From NCBI RefSeq assembly GCF_018457165.1, contig NZ_JAFMNX010000001.1:1240001-1304000 (forward strand): a stretch of DNA of 64,000 nucleotides, in the 5' to 3' direction. A program made the position numbers and the translations under genes. The notes under the pieces are model-generated. The model worked only from the letters and a program-made list of their open reading frames with translations. It made no database searches and was not told the origin of the DNA. This stretch comes from Tianweitania aestuarii (GTDB taxonomy: Bacteria > Pseudomonadota > Alphaproteobacteria > Rhizobiales > Rhizobiaceae). Each line of letters starts with the position of its first letter. Position 1 is the first letter of the stretch. Below, piece by piece: positions 49,235-57,935 of the stretch.

Positions 49235-50536
49235 CTAGCCGAACACGCGCTTGAAGATCGTGTCCACATGCTTGGTGTGGTAGCCAAGATCGAACTTCTC
49301 GCGGATTTCTTCTTCCGACAGCGCTGCACGCACTTCCGTGTCGGCCAGAAGCTCCTCCAGAAAGTCGGCGCCCTTTTCCCACACCTTCATCGCGTTGCGC
49401 TGAACGAGGCGGTAAGCGTTTTCGCGGCTGACACCCGCTTGGGTGAGCGCAAGCAGAACGCGCTGGCTCATCACCAGTCCCTTGAACTTGTTCATGTTCT
49501 TCAACATGTTCTCAGGATAGATCACGAGCTTTTCGATCACGCCTGCAAGCCGGTGCAGCGCAAAGTCGAGTGTCACGGTGGTGTCGGGGCCGATGGCGCG
49601 CTCGACACTGGAATGGCTGATGTCGCGCTCGTGCCAGAGCGCCACGTTTTCCATCGCCGGCACAACCGACATGCGAACCAGACGGGCGAGACCGGTCAGG
49701 TTCTCGGTCAGCACGGGGTTGCGCTTGTGCGGCATTGCCGACGAGCCCTTCTGGCCCGGCGAGAAGAATTCTTCCGCTTCCAGAACTTCGGTGCGCTGCA
49801 TGTGGCGGATCTCGATCGCCACATTCTCGATCGAGGAGGCGATCACGCCGAGCGTCGCAAAATACATCGCATGGCGATCGCGCGGGATGACCTGCGTAGA
49901 AACAGGCTCAGCCGTCAGACCCATGGCTGCGGCGACATGCTCTTCAACATGAGGATCGATGTTGGCGAAGGTGCCGACTGCGCCTGAAATGACGCAGGTG
50001 GCAATCTCCTCGCGGGCAGCGAGCAGCCGTGCCTTGTTGCGGTCCATCTCGGCATAAAACCGCGCGAAGGTCAGGCCCATCGTCGTGGGCTCGGCATGGA
50101 TGCCGTGGCTGCGGCCGATGCGAACCGTGTCCTTGTGCTCAAGGGCGCGGGTCTTCAGCGCGGCAAGCAAACGGTCGAGCCCGGCAAGCAGGATGTCGGT
50201 TGCGCGCACGAGCTGCACGTTCAGCGTGGTGTCGAGCACGTCAGACGACGTCATGCCCTGATGAATGAAGCGCGAGTCCGGACCGACGAATTCGGCAAGG
50301 TGGGTCAGGAAGGCGATGACGTCATGCTTGGTCACGGCCTCGATCTCGTCGATGCGGGCAACATCGAAGGTTGCCGCATTGCCTTTTTCCCAGATCGTCT
50401 TGGCGGCTTGCTTGGGGATGACGCCGAGTTCGGCCAGAGCGTCACAGGCATGAGCCTCGATCTCGAACCAGATCCGGAACTTGGTCTCTGGCGACCAGAT
50501 GGAAACCATTTCCGGGCGGGAATAACGCGGGATCAT
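49235..50536 (-). CDS. purB: Adenylosuccinate lyase
   Basis: Catalyses two steps of purine synthesis, releasing fumarate from SAICAR and from adenylosuccinate. The family signature GSSAMPHKRNP, with the flexible catalytic loop Ser, is present, as are the SHGIHAEPTT and MTSSDVLDT motifs. 433 residues, normal length. It lies 50 bp after the S58-type peptidase gene on the same strand and may be read with it. Confidence 0.97.
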   Translation of the reverse strand: MIPRYSRPEMVSIWSPETKFRIWFEIEAHACDALAELGVIPKQAAKTIWEKGNAATFDVARIDEIEAVTKHDVIAFLTHLAEFVGPDSRFIHQGMTSSDVLDTTLNVQLVRATDILLAGLDRLLAALKTRALEHKDTVRIGRSHGIHAEPTTMGLTFARFYAEMDRNKARLLAAREEIATCVISGAVGTFANIDPHVEEHVAAAMGLTAEPVSTQVIPRDRHAMYFATLGVIASSIENVAIEIRHMQRTEVLEAEEFFSPGQKGSSAMPHKRNPVLTENLTGLARLVRMSVVPAMENVALWHERDISHSSVERAIGPDTTVTLDFALHRLAGVIEKLVIYPENMLKNMNKFKGLVMSQRVLLALTQAGVSRENAYRLVQRNAMKVWEKGADFLEELLADTEVRAALSEEEIREKFDLGYHTKHVDTIFKRVFG

Positions 50537-50586
50537 GCGGGACCTCTCGACTTAAAAGCGGGCTCTATCAGAGTGCGGGCTGCGCC

Positions 50587-51603
50587 TCAATTGCGGCTAT
50601 ACAAGCGTCCCCAACTCGGCATGAGATCGCCGGGCGCGGGAGTGGCAGCATAAACGCCGCGCGCGATGGCACGTGCCATCGTGGAAGCGCCGGCAGCGTA
50701 GATCGCGATGGCATCTTCCGTGCTCAATGGCGCGGGCTCCCTGCCGGTGGCGAGGGCAAAAACAAGATCACCATCCATTGGCGTGTGAGCAGGCCAGATG
50801 GCACGGGAAAAGCCGTCATGCGCGGCAATGGCCAGACGCTTGGCGGCAGCTTTGGTGAGCGCGGCATCGGTCGCGATAATGGCGATCGTGGTGGCTTCCA
50901 CCGGCTGCGGATCGCGGAACTTCAGCCGCACCGCGCCGGCATCTGCGGGCAAGGGATGTGGATAGGGTATGCCGCCGAACTCATCATCCATCTCGAAGGG
51001 TGCGGACCAGAACGCGCCTTGATCGCCGACCGTAACCCCGCCCATGGCATTGACTGCCACAAGCGCTGACACGGTGTGGCCGCTGGGTAGCAGCGTCGAT
51101 GCGGAACCGAGGCCACCTTTCAGGCCGGCAGTGAGGCAGCCGACGCCAGCACCGGCGGTGCCGAGGGTGAAGTCTTCGGATGCGCTCGTTACGGCCTGGT
51201 AGCCGAAATCGCGATACGGCGGAAAGCGGCTCCATTCCTTGTTGCCGCCATTTGAAAGGTCGAACAAAATGGCGGCGGGCACGATGGGAACGACGGCGCC
51301 ACGTACCTGGAAGCCGATGCCCTTCTCACGCAACGCAGCCTGTACGCCCGATGCCGCATCAAGTCCAAAGGCCGAGCCGCCCGACAGAACCAGTGCGTGG
51401 ACAGTCTCGACGGAATTATGTGGCTCAAGCAGATCTGTTTCGCGGGTGCCTGGCGCGCCACCCAGCACCTGCACCGCGGCCACGGCTGGCTGATCGCAAA
51501 GCACAACCGTCGTGCCGGAATTTAAGTCAACATCGCCCGCTTGGCCGACGCGCAGCCCTGCGACATCCGTAAGGAGATTGCGCGGGCCGGGGCGAAGGCT
51601 CAC
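50587..51603 (-). CDS. P1/DmpA-type (S58 family) peptidase
   Basis: N-terminal-nucleophile hydrolase of the DmpA/NylC family; known members are aminopeptidases or amide hydrolases that cut themselves into two chains. The fold markers are SGGSAFGLDAASGV (74-87), GLKGGLGSAS (160-169) and ALVAVNAMGG (180-189). The likely self-cleavage site is before a Thr at 238-239 (EATTIAIIATD), as in NylC-like members, but Ala stands where Asn is common. The start is a GTG overlapping the stop of the upstream binding-protein gene (GTGA). 338 residues. Confidence 0.85.
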   Translation of the reverse strand: MSLRPGPRNLLTDVAGLRVGQAGDVDLNSGTTVVLCDQPAVAAVQVLGGAPGTRETDLLEPHNSVETVHALVLSGGSAFGLDAASGVQAALREKGIGFQVRGAVVPIVPAAILFDLSNGGNKEWSRFPPYRDFGYQAVTSASEDFTLGTAGAGVGCLTAGLKGGLGSASTLLPSGHTVSALVAVNAMGGVTVGDQGAFWSAPFEMDDEFGGIPYPHPLPADAGAVRLKFRDPQPVEATTIAIIATDAALTKAAAKRLAIAAHDGFSRAIWPAHTPMDGDLVFALATGREPAPLSTEDAIAIYAAGASTMARAIARGVYAATPAPGDLMPSWGRLYSRN

Positions 51604-52685
51604 GGATCGAGCCCCACGAACTGAGAGCCATCGAAACGGTACAGCCGATAAGGGTTTGCGGCGAGATCGCCCTGTTCGTTGAAGCGGATGGTGCCGATCG
51701 CGGTCGAAAAATCCTCGGTGTCGAGAATGCTGCGCGCGCTCTTGCCTTTGGCCGCTGCATCCGCGATCGCCTTGGCCGCGATCTCTACCGCCGCATAGCC
51801 CGGCATGACATAGCCTTCCGGCTCGATGCCGGCGGTGCGCAACTGCAGCAGGGTTTCCGTTGTGGCTTCGGTCGACCAGTCGGGCGGCGCGATCATCAGG
51901 GTGCCTACGGCAGGAAGGGTGTTCACGGTTGCCGCGCGCAGCGCTTCGCCGCCGGCGAGCGTGAGGTCATAGTCGAGCTGCTGGGCGTCACGCCCCATGA
52001 TCGCGACGTCTTCGCGATCGCCACCAACAAACACATGCGTCGCCCCTGCGCGCTTCAGGCGGCCAACCAGTCCAATCTGGTTCTCCAGCTGCGGCCGGAA
52101 AGTGTCGACGAAGGTTGGCTTCAGGCCGGTGGCTTCAGCGGCTGAGCGAAAACTTTCCGCGAGATTGCGGCCATAGATCGTTCCATCATCCACGATGGCA
52201 AACAGCGTGTCGCGCCAAAGCGGAAGAAGCAAACCTGCCACCGCCTGCTCTTCGGCGTCGTCCCGGGGCGCGATACGGTAAATCGGCCAGCCGGTTTTCT
52301 CGCGATTGTCGGTCAGGCTGTTTGTACGCACGCCGGGTGTGACAACGGGAATGCCGGCCTGCGAAAGAAAGGGCATCGCAGCGTTGATGGCGTCCGTGCA
52401 CAGGAAGCCGATCACAAAGTCAGCTTTCATTTCAACAAAATGGCGGGCTGCGGTCGCTCCGCCTTCGGCGGTGCACAGGTCGTCCTGAACCTCAAGCGTG
52501 ATTGGGCGATCAGTCATCGCCTTTGCCGCCGCTTCCGCGCCGTTGCGCAACTGCTGGCCGAGCAAGGACGAGGATCCGGAAAGCGGTGCGGCAACGCCGA
52601 TGACATCAGCGCGTGCGGGTGTCCCGGCAGCAATGGTGCTGATAAGGATGAGACCGGTCAGGAAAGGGCGGTATCGAAGGGGCAA
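51600..52685 (-). CDS. Periplasmic branched-chain-amino-acid-type binding protein
   Basis: Type I periplasmic binding protein of the LivJ-like ABC family, with a signal peptide ending ARA followed by DVIGVAAPLSGSSSLLGQQLRNGAE. About 361 residues. The start is uncertain: TTG 52685 gives a clean signal peptide, while the longer TTG at 52745 adds a polar stretch; neither has a strong ribosome-binding site. No permease or ATPase gene accompanies it. It is translationally coupled to the S58-type peptidase, so its ligand could be an amide or peptide; this is inference. Confidence 0.82.
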   Translation of the reverse strand: MPLRYRPFLTGLILISTIAAGTPARADVIGVAAPLSGSSSLLGQQLRNGAEAAAKAMTDRPITLEVQDDLCTAEGGATAARHFVEMKADFVIGFLCTDAINAAMPFLSQAGIPVVTPGVRTNSLTDNREKTGWPIYRIAPRDDAEEQAVAGLLLPLWRDTLFAIVDDGTIYGRNLAESFRSAAEATGLKPTFVDTFRPQLENQIGLVGRLKRAGATHVFVGGDREDVAIMGRDAQQLDYDLTLAGGEALRAATVNTLPAVGTLMIAPPDWSTEATTETLLQLRTAGIEPEGYVMPGYAAVEIAAKAIADAAAKGKSARSILDTEDFSTAIGTIRFNEQGDLAANPYRLYRFDGSQFVGLDP

Positions 52686-52800
52686 GGGTAATGTCCAAAC
52701 GCTTGGCGCTCGTTCAGACCTAAAGCCTAGCTCCCTCGCGTGCAACTGCTTGCCGGCGACTTGCAGCGCGGAAGCGGCCGCCTATATCGCCGAAGAAGGA

Positions 52801-53310
52801 ATGGATACAAGCGTGTTGAAGCAGAACAAGGTTGAACCCGGCGATTACCGCGAGGCGATGAGCCTGTTTGCAGGTGCCGTGCATGTCGTCACCACCGACG
52901 GGTCGGCTGGTCGTCGCGGTACGACCGTGATTGCGGCCTGTTCTGTGTCGGATAGCCCACCGACGGTTCTGGTGTGCCTTAATCGGTCCAGTGCGAGCAA
53001 CGACTTGTTCGTCAAGAACGACGTCTTCGCCTTGAACACGCTGAGCTCCGATCAGATCGACGTGTCGCATGCCTTTTCCGGTCTGACCGGCCTGTCTGCG
53101 GATGAGCGTTTCGCAAGTGCCCAGTGGGACACGATCGAAACAGGTGCGCCGGCGCTCATTGGTGCGCTTGCGACGTTCGATTGTCGTGTCATCGAAGCCA
53201 AGGATGTCGCCACGCATCGCATTCTATTCGGCAAGGTGACGGGTTTGCGGGTTGGCGAAAGCCACGAGCCGCTGATCTATCACGGCCGCAGCTATCGAGC
53301 GTTGGGTTGA
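52801..53310 (+). CDS. Flavin reductase-like FMN-binding protein
   Basis: RutF/HpaC-like NAD(P)H:flavin oxidoreductase, 169 residues. The family pattern is clear: FAGAVHVVTTDG near the N terminus, VSDSPPTVLVCLN for FMN binding, FALNTLSSDQ, and the terminal LIYHGRSYR. No partner monooxygenase is in the window. A possible promoter (TTGCAG 52761-52766, TATATC 52783-52788) would leave only a very short leader. It is the first gene of a likely unit with the XdhC pair. Confidence 0.87.
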   Translation: MDTSVLKQNKVEPGDYREAMSLFAGAVHVVTTDGSAGRRGTTVIAACSVSDSPPTVLVCLNRSSASNDLFVKNDVFALNTLSSDQIDVSHAFSGLTGLSADERFASAQWDTIETGAPALIGALATFDCRVIEAKDVATHRILFGKVTGLRVGESHEPLIYHGRSYRALG

Positions 53311-53331
53311 ACGAGGCCGAGGAGCCAATCC

Positions 53332-53664
53332 ATGAGCGCACCGGACAGTCCGCACCTCAATCCGCTTGACATCGCAGCAGCGTGGACCGCTGAAGGCCGG
53401 CAGATTGCCCTGGCGACGGTTGTAGAAACCTGGGGCTCTGCGCCGCGCCAAGCCGGCAGTCAGCTGGTGATCGACGCGGAAGGAAACTTCGAAGGGTCGG
53501 TCTCGGGCGGCTGCGTCGAGGGTGCCGTTATTGCAGAAGCGGTTGATGTGATCGCATCGAACAATCCACGCATGCTAGAATTCGGTGTTGCTGACGAAAC
53601 CGCGTGGCGCGTCGGATTGTCCTGCGGAGGCCGCATCAAAGTCTTCGTCGAGCCTTTGGTCTGA
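53332..53664 (+). CDS. XdhC/CoxI family protein, N-terminal half
   Basis: A 110-residue protein matching the XdhC_CoxI domain, which helps insert the (often sulfurated) molybdenum cofactor into xanthine-dehydrogenase-type enzymes. Motifs: ALATVVETWGSAPRQAGSQL and SVSGGCVEGAV, including the conserved Cys. In many bacteria this domain is fused to the Rossmann domain that here is the next, separate gene (2-bp gap). Confidence 0.88.
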   Translation: MSAPDSPHLNPLDIAAAWTAEGRQIALATVVETWGSAPRQAGSQLVIDAEGNFEGSVSGGCVEGAVIAEAVDVIASNNPRMLEFGVADETAWRVGLSCGGRIKVFVEPLV

Positions 53665-53666
53665 TC

Positions 53667-54359
53667 GTGGATCGCGCGCTTCTCCTTGCCTTGAATGAGG
53701 AACGCCGCGTGCGGCGCGCCGCGGTCGTCGTTACCGACCTCGTAACCGGAAGCGGACGCCTTGTTCGTCAGGCAGATGTCGCACAGGATCCGCTTGATGA
53801 AACACTGCGGGAAGCCTTTCGATCCGGCCAGTCCAGGCAGGTCGAGGTGGACGGGTGCGCTCTGTTCCTGAATGTCCACCTGCCGTCGCCCCGCCTTGTG
53901 ATTATCGGCGCCGTTCACATCAGCCAGGCGCTGGCACCTATGGCGCGAATCGCAGGCTTCGAGCTGGAGGTGATTGATCCTCGAACCGCCTTCGCAACGC
54001 CCGAGCGATTTGCCGGATCGACCCTTCATGCGGATTGGCCGGAAGAGGTTCTTGCCCGCCAGCCGCTGGATGCTTTTTGCGCGTTGGCTGCGCTGACGCA
54101 TGATCCGAAGATTGACGACTATCCATTAAAGGCAGCTTTGCAGGCCGGCTGTTTTTATGTTGGTGCTTTGGGAAGCAGAAAAACACATGCAACCCGGTTG
54201 GCGCGCCTGGCGGAAAGTGGCGTGTCGGAAGACCAGCTTCGAACGATCCGTGCACCGATCGGGCTTGATATCGGCGCATCCAATCCAGCAGAAATTGCGG
54301 TCGCTGTTCTTGGCGAAGTCATTGCTGCCATGCGTGGCCGTATCGGCGTGGCGGGATGA
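53667..54359 (+). CDS. XdhC family protein, Rossmann half
   Basis: A 230-residue partner carrying the XdhC_C Rossmann domain: VIIGAVHISQALAPMARIAGFELEVIDPR (about 94-122) and the FYVGALGSRKTHATR segment near 170. The start is GTG at 53667, 2 bp after the previous stop, so the pair works as a split XdhC. The next gene overlaps its stop (ATGA). Confidence 0.87.
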   Translation: MDRALLLALNEERRVRRAAVVVTDLVTGSGRLVRQADVAQDPLDETLREAFRSGQSRQVEVDGCALFLNVHLPSPRLVIIGAVHISQALAPMARIAGFELEVIDPRTAFATPERFAGSTLHADWPEEVLARQPLDAFCALAALTHDPKIDDYPLKAALQAGCFYVGALGSRKTHATRLARLAESGVSEDQLRTIRAPIGLDIGASNPAEIAVAVLGEVIAAMRGRIGVAG

Positions 54360-55990
54360 AGTTCGGGCCTGTTCCCGTACGCAATGCGGAAGGCGTCGTG
54401 CTGGCGCATGCAGTGAGTGCGGGTTCGCTTCGGTTTAAGAAGGCCCACCATCTGACGGCGGGGGATGTAGGCGCGCTTGAGCGAGCTGGCGTGACAACGG
54501 TAGTCGCAGCGACTTTAGAAGCAGGCGATCTCAACGAAAACGACGCCGCCGCGCGGGTGGCGGAAGGTCTCGGTGGCCGAAACATCGAGATCCGTGATGC
54601 CGGCACCGGCCGCGTGAACCTGCATGCGAAGACGGCCGGCGTCTTCATCGTCGACAAGGCAGTGGTCGATGCGATGAACAGCGTCGATCCCGCGGTGACC
54701 GTGGCGACGCTTGCGCCTTTCGCGACGGTGCGTCAGGGGCAGATGATCGCGACCGTGAAGATCATCCCCTTCGCTGTCCCACTTGCCGATGTGCAAGCGG
54801 TTAGGGCCGAGCTTAGCGAAACCTCGCCGCTGGAGGTGGCAGCGTTCAGGTCGGCGCGGGTTGCCTTGATCCAGACGGAACGTGCCGGCCTAAAAGCATC
54901 GGTGCTCGACAAGACCGCCGGCGTCACACAAGCCCGGCTCGACCGATCCGGTAGCCGCATTATCCGAGAAGAGCGAATCGCCCACAATGCTGGTGCGTTA
55001 GCGCAGACGCTTCGCGCTGTTGCTGAAGAGTGTGAGCTGATCCTCGTGTTTGGCGCATCGGCTGTGAGCGATGCGCATGATGTCATTCCTGCAGGCATTC
55101 GAACTGCACGCGGCGTGGTGAAGCGGGTCGGTATGCCCGTTGATCCCGGCAATCTGCTGGTACTGGGTGAACTGGAGGGCAAGCCTGTGATCGGCGCACC
55201 CGGCTGTTCTCGCAGTCCTAAGGAGAACGGGTTTGATTGGGTGCTGGATCGCATCCTCGCCGGGCTTGAAATCACGGATCGCGTCTTCTCCGGCATGGGC
55301 GTCGGTGGGCTTCTGGGAGAGATTGCCACCCGTCCTGCGCCGCGAGAACGAACGCAGCCGTTTGGAGAAAAGCGCGAGGCTGGTTTCAAGGGGCTGAAGG
55401 TACACGCTATCGTCCTCGCCGCGGGACGCTCAAGCCGTATGGGCGGTAAAAACAAGCTGCTGGCGAAGTTTGGTGGCGAACCGCTGATCCGGCGCGTTGT
55501 GTCGCGTGTTCTTGAAAGCGGTGCCGCAACCGCGACGGTTGTCTCGGGTCACCAGGCGGATCTAATCACCGCAGCGCTCGTCGGACTGCCGGTGAAGGCC
55601 GTCCTCAACCCGGCTTATGCGGAGGGTATGGCGACCTCCTTGCAAACCGGGTTGGCAGCACTTCCGTCAGATGTATCCGGGGTCTTGGTGGTGCTTGGTG
55701 ACATGCCGGAGGTAGGCGCCGAGGATCTCGCGCGCATGAAGAAGACTTTCGAAGCGCGAGGCGGAACGGTAATCGTCAGGGCAACGAACGATGGTAAGCG
55801 CGGCAATCCAGTCATACTGCCACGTGCATGTTTTGCGGAGATCGCTGCGCTTCATGGCGACACCGGCGCACGCGCGATCATCGAGTCGGGCGCGTTTGAA
55901 GTGGTCGATATAGAGCTTGGTCAGGCGGCCAGTGTCGATGTCGACACACCGGCGGCACTTCAGGCGGCAGGCGGTATCCTGCCGGGATAA
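54356..55990 (+). CDS. Fused molybdopterin-binding / MobA-like nucleotidyltransferase
   Basis: Two-domain molybdenum-cofactor protein, 544 residues. Residues 1 to about 340 are a MoeA/MogA-like molybdopterin-binding region (FGASAVSDAHDVIPAG and GAPGCSRSPKENGFD). Residues 347-544 are a MobA/MocA-like nucleotidyltransferase, with VLAAGRSSRMGGKNKLL and the metal-binding VVLGDMPEV. MocA-type domains add CMP to molybdopterin, giving the cofactor of xanthine-dehydrogenase-family enzymes, which fits the XdhC neighbours. No such enzyme is encoded in the window. Confidence 0.88.
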   Translation: MKFGPVPVRNAEGVVLAHAVSAGSLRFKKAHHLTAGDVGALERAGVTTVVAATLEAGDLNENDAAARVAEGLGGRNIEIRDAGTGRVNLHAKTAGVFIVDKAVVDAMNSVDPAVTVATLAPFATVRQGQMIATVKIIPFAVPLADVQAVRAELSETSPLEVAAFRSARVALIQTERAGLKASVLDKTAGVTQARLDRSGSRIIREERIAHNAGALAQTLRAVAEECELILVFGASAVSDAHDVIPAGIRTARGVVKRVGMPVDPGNLLVLGELEGKPVIGAPGCSRSPKENGFDWVLDRILAGLEITDRVFSGMGVGGLLGEIATRPAPRERTQPFGEKREAGFKGLKVHAIVLAAGRSSRMGGKNKLLAKFGGEPLIRRVVSRVLESGAATATVVSGHQADLITAALVGLPVKAVLNPAYAEGMATSLQTGLAALPSDVSGVLVVLGDMPEVGAEDLARMKKTFEARGGTVIVRATNDGKRGNPVILPRACFAEIAALHGDTGARAIIESGAFEVVDIELGQAASVDVDTPAALQAAGGILPG

Positions 55991-56028
55991 ACCGTGGCGT
56001 TGGCGGCGGAGATGGGTGACAAAGAGCC

Positions 56029-56904
56029 ATGCGCCGACTCATTATCGCTCTTCTCGCCACGACCCTACCTTTTTCGCTGCCCGCTCAGGCCGAGCAGTTG
56101 AAGCCGTTCAAGGACAAGCTGTTCGCGTATCCGGCAGTTCTCGCGACCTCGGACAACGGCGCACATGTCACGATCGACTATCAGGAAATGCGCGACATCA
56201 ACGGTCGCGATGCCATTCCTGAGCGGCGCGTGAAGCCCAGCTACATCTCAACCAATGTGCGTGGGGTTCAGCAGGATCTGGCGCTGGTGAGCGATAGCGG
56301 CGCAAAGATCAGTCATGTCGCGGTTGGCAAGCGTGAGAATGCGAGCATGATCGTGCTCTATCTTCACGGGCAGGGCGGCTCGCGCAAGCAGGGTGTGGAC
56401 GACTTCACCTTTGGCGGAAACTTTAACCGGATCAAGAACTTGATGGCCGCCAACGGCGGTCTTTATCTGTCGCCGGACTTTCCTGACTTCGGTGATAAAG
56501 GCGCGGCGCAGATCGCTGAACTCATCAAGCACTACAGCGACGCGTCACCAAAAGCGCGGGTCTTCGTGGCCTGCGGTTCCATGGGAGGGGCGCTTTGCTG
56601 GGCTTTGGCGCGTAAGCCGGAGGTCCTAAGTAAGCTGGGTGGACTGCTGCTGCTTGGGTCGCTGTGGGACGATGACTTCCTGACGAGTGCAGCTTTCAAG
56701 GCGAAAGTTCCGGTGGTTTTCGCGCAAGGCAGCCGCGATCCGGTGTTTCCGGTGGAGAAGCAGGAAGCATTCTTCCGCAAGATCCGAGCGGCCAGCCCGA
56801 CCTATCCGACCCGCTTCATTCGCTTCGAAAGCGGGTCGCATGGCACGCCTATTCGCATGATTGACTGGCGCGAAACGCTGAATTGGATGGGCAATTCAGG
56901 CTGA
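56029..56904 (+). CDS. Secreted alpha/beta hydrolase
   Basis: A signal peptide of about 21 residues (QAE) precedes an alpha/beta-hydrolase domain. The oxyanion HGQGGS is at 113-118, and the nucleophile Ser-184 lies in ACGSMGGAL. A likely acid is in QGSRDPVFP and the His in ESGSHGTP. The substrate is unknown. Located 38 bp after the molybdenum-cofactor gene, same strand. 291 residues. Confidence 0.83.
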   Translation: MRRLIIALLATTLPFSLPAQAEQLKPFKDKLFAYPAVLATSDNGAHVTIDYQEMRDINGRDAIPERRVKPSYISTNVRGVQQDLALVSDSGAKISHVAVGKRENASMIVLYLHGQGGSRKQGVDDFTFGGNFNRIKNLMAANGGLYLSPDFPDFGDKGAAQIAELIKHYSDASPKARVFVACGSMGGALCWALARKPEVLSKLGGLLLLGSLWDDDFLTSAAFKAKVPVVFAQGSRDPVFPVEKQEAFFRKIRAASPTYPTRFIRFESGSHGTPIRMIDWRETLNWMGNSG

Positions 56905-56927
56905 TTTAGCGATTTGGCAGCGCAATT

Positions 56928-57260
56928 TTAGTGCGTACTCGTCTTCGACAGGAGGTTGATGACGAGTACGCCGGCAATGATCAGAGACATGCCGAGAACC
57001 GCGAAACCATCCGGTCGCTGATTGTAGAGCGCCCAGGCTACGAGCGTGACCAGGATGATGCCGCCGGCCGACCAGATCGCATACGCAATGCCGACGGGAA
57101 TGGTGCTGAACACGCGAGCCAGAAGGTAGAAGGCAGCGCCATAGGCTAGAGCCACCACGAGGGAGGGGCCGACACGCGTGAAACCCTGTGACGCCTTCAA
57201 TGCACTGGTGCCGATCACTTCGGCTGCAATCGCAAGAACGAGAATCACGTAGGGCTGCAT
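56928..57260 (-). CDS. Small multidrug resistance (SMR) family transporter
   Basis: EmrE/QacE-type four-helix proton-coupled transporter, 110 residues. The essential membrane Glu is E14 (AAEVIGTSALKAS). The helix-3 signature VGIAYAIWSAGG is present. The pattern is closer to EmrE-like exporters of quaternary cations than to Gdx guanidinium exporters, but that cannot be settled by eye. Convergent with the secreted hydrolase, 24 bp away. Confidence 0.92.
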   Translation of the reverse strand: MQPYVILVLAIAAEVIGTSALKASQGFTRVGPSLVVALAYGAAFYLLARVFSTIPVGIAYAIWSAGGIILVTLVAWALYNQRPDGFAVLGMSLIIAGVLVINLLSKTSTH

Positions 57261-57805
57261 CGGCCAGGTTCCTGATGGTTCTGTTCAAACGGCAGACGAA
57301 GACGGCTTGTCATGATCAGGTGCTGTGACCCGACGCCTTGACCCAGATCGGGTCTGTTGACGAGTGAACAACACTTTGGCAGTGATCACACGTTGCGAAA
57401 GCAACAAGGGCGCTGGAGGGAACAAGTCGGTTTTGACGACTTGTCCCTCTCAGCTCGCAGATCCCTTTCTAGCCTCCGCTGGGATTGGTGCCCCAACTTC
57501 GCCGGCCTTCTGGGCACTGCGTCTCTTCTAAATACTGAGTACGGTCTGCCTGGAGCAAGGATTTGTTTCTGGCAAATAGCCGGCACAAGATATTGATCGG
57601 GACAGTGTGGATAACGGGATGTTCCCGTGGCCACGAATGTCTTCAAGGATCAAATCCTGATCCCTTTGGCTGCGGCTCAAGGATCAATCGCCGGCAACAA
57701 AAGCAATACGTCAACAGCAACGGCTAGAACCGTCACGAACAACGTTTGCCTTGCAAAGTAAGGGGACACAAAAGCACGACCAAACAACGCCTTGAGGTAG
57801 GCGAG
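57261..57805. other. 545-bp structured gap between SMR gene and tRNA-Asn
   Basis: No trustworthy gene is seen; a 79-codon TTG-started ORF (57357-57596) overlaps the hairpins. Contents: GACCCGA/TCGGGTC (57327-57333 with 57348-57354); GTTGC-GAAA-GCAAC (57392-57405); a long hairpin GAGGG-A-ACAAGTCG with CGACTTGT-CCCTC (57416-57449); GTGCCC/GGGCAC (57488-57517); a perfect DnaA box TGTGGATAA (57606-57614); and two copies of TCAAGGATCAA (57643-57653, 57677-57687). It may hold an unrecognised RNA or be a decayed remnant beside the tRNA. Confidence 0.4.
57606..57614 (-). promoter_or_regulatory. Perfect DnaA box
   Basis: TGTGGATAA is the reverse complement of the strong DnaA box TTATCCACA. It is isolated: I see no cluster of boxes, so this is not a replication origin by itself. 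Confidence 0.45.
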
Positions 57806-57880
57806 TGGCTCCCCGGGCCGGATTCGAACCAGCGACCAACCGGTTAACAGCCGGTTGCTCTACCACTGAGCTACCGGGGA
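57806..57880 (-). tRNA. tRNA-Asn (GTT)
   Basis: On the minus strand the acceptor stem TCCCCGG pairs with CCGGGGA, followed by discriminator G and an encoded CCA. The anticodon loop CTGTTAA gives GTT (complement of 57846-57848). D-arm and T-arm (GGTTCGAATCC) are standard. 75 nt. Confidence 0.97.
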
Positions 57881-57906
57881 ACAGGTGCTCGTTTGTGAGT
57901 GCGCTG

Positions 57907-57935
57907 CCTATAGCAAAGAGGTTTTGGTTTTGCAA
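57907..57935 (-). promoter_or_regulatory. tRNA-Asn promoter
   Basis: On the minus strand TTGCAA (57930-57935) and TATAGG (57907-57912) are exactly 17 bp apart and end 26 bp before the tRNA 5' end. This is the same distance as for the tRNA-Cys promoter in this window. Confidence 0.6.

Noticed and set aside
57261-57360. Guanidine (ykkC-type) riboswitch upstream of the SMR gene
   Set aside because: The ACGR-loop stems of the mini-ykkC class and the ykkC-I core are not seen on the minus strand.
57357-57596. 79-codon plus-strand ORF in the gap before tRNA-Asn
   Set aside because: Starts at TTG without a ribosome-binding site, overlaps strong hairpins and shows no family I can name. Kept only as part of the structured gap; a database search could revive it.
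57600-57690. Replication origin
   Set aside because: Only one perfect DnaA box is present, and the usual rhizobial origin neighbours (hemE, maf, rho, parAB) are absent.
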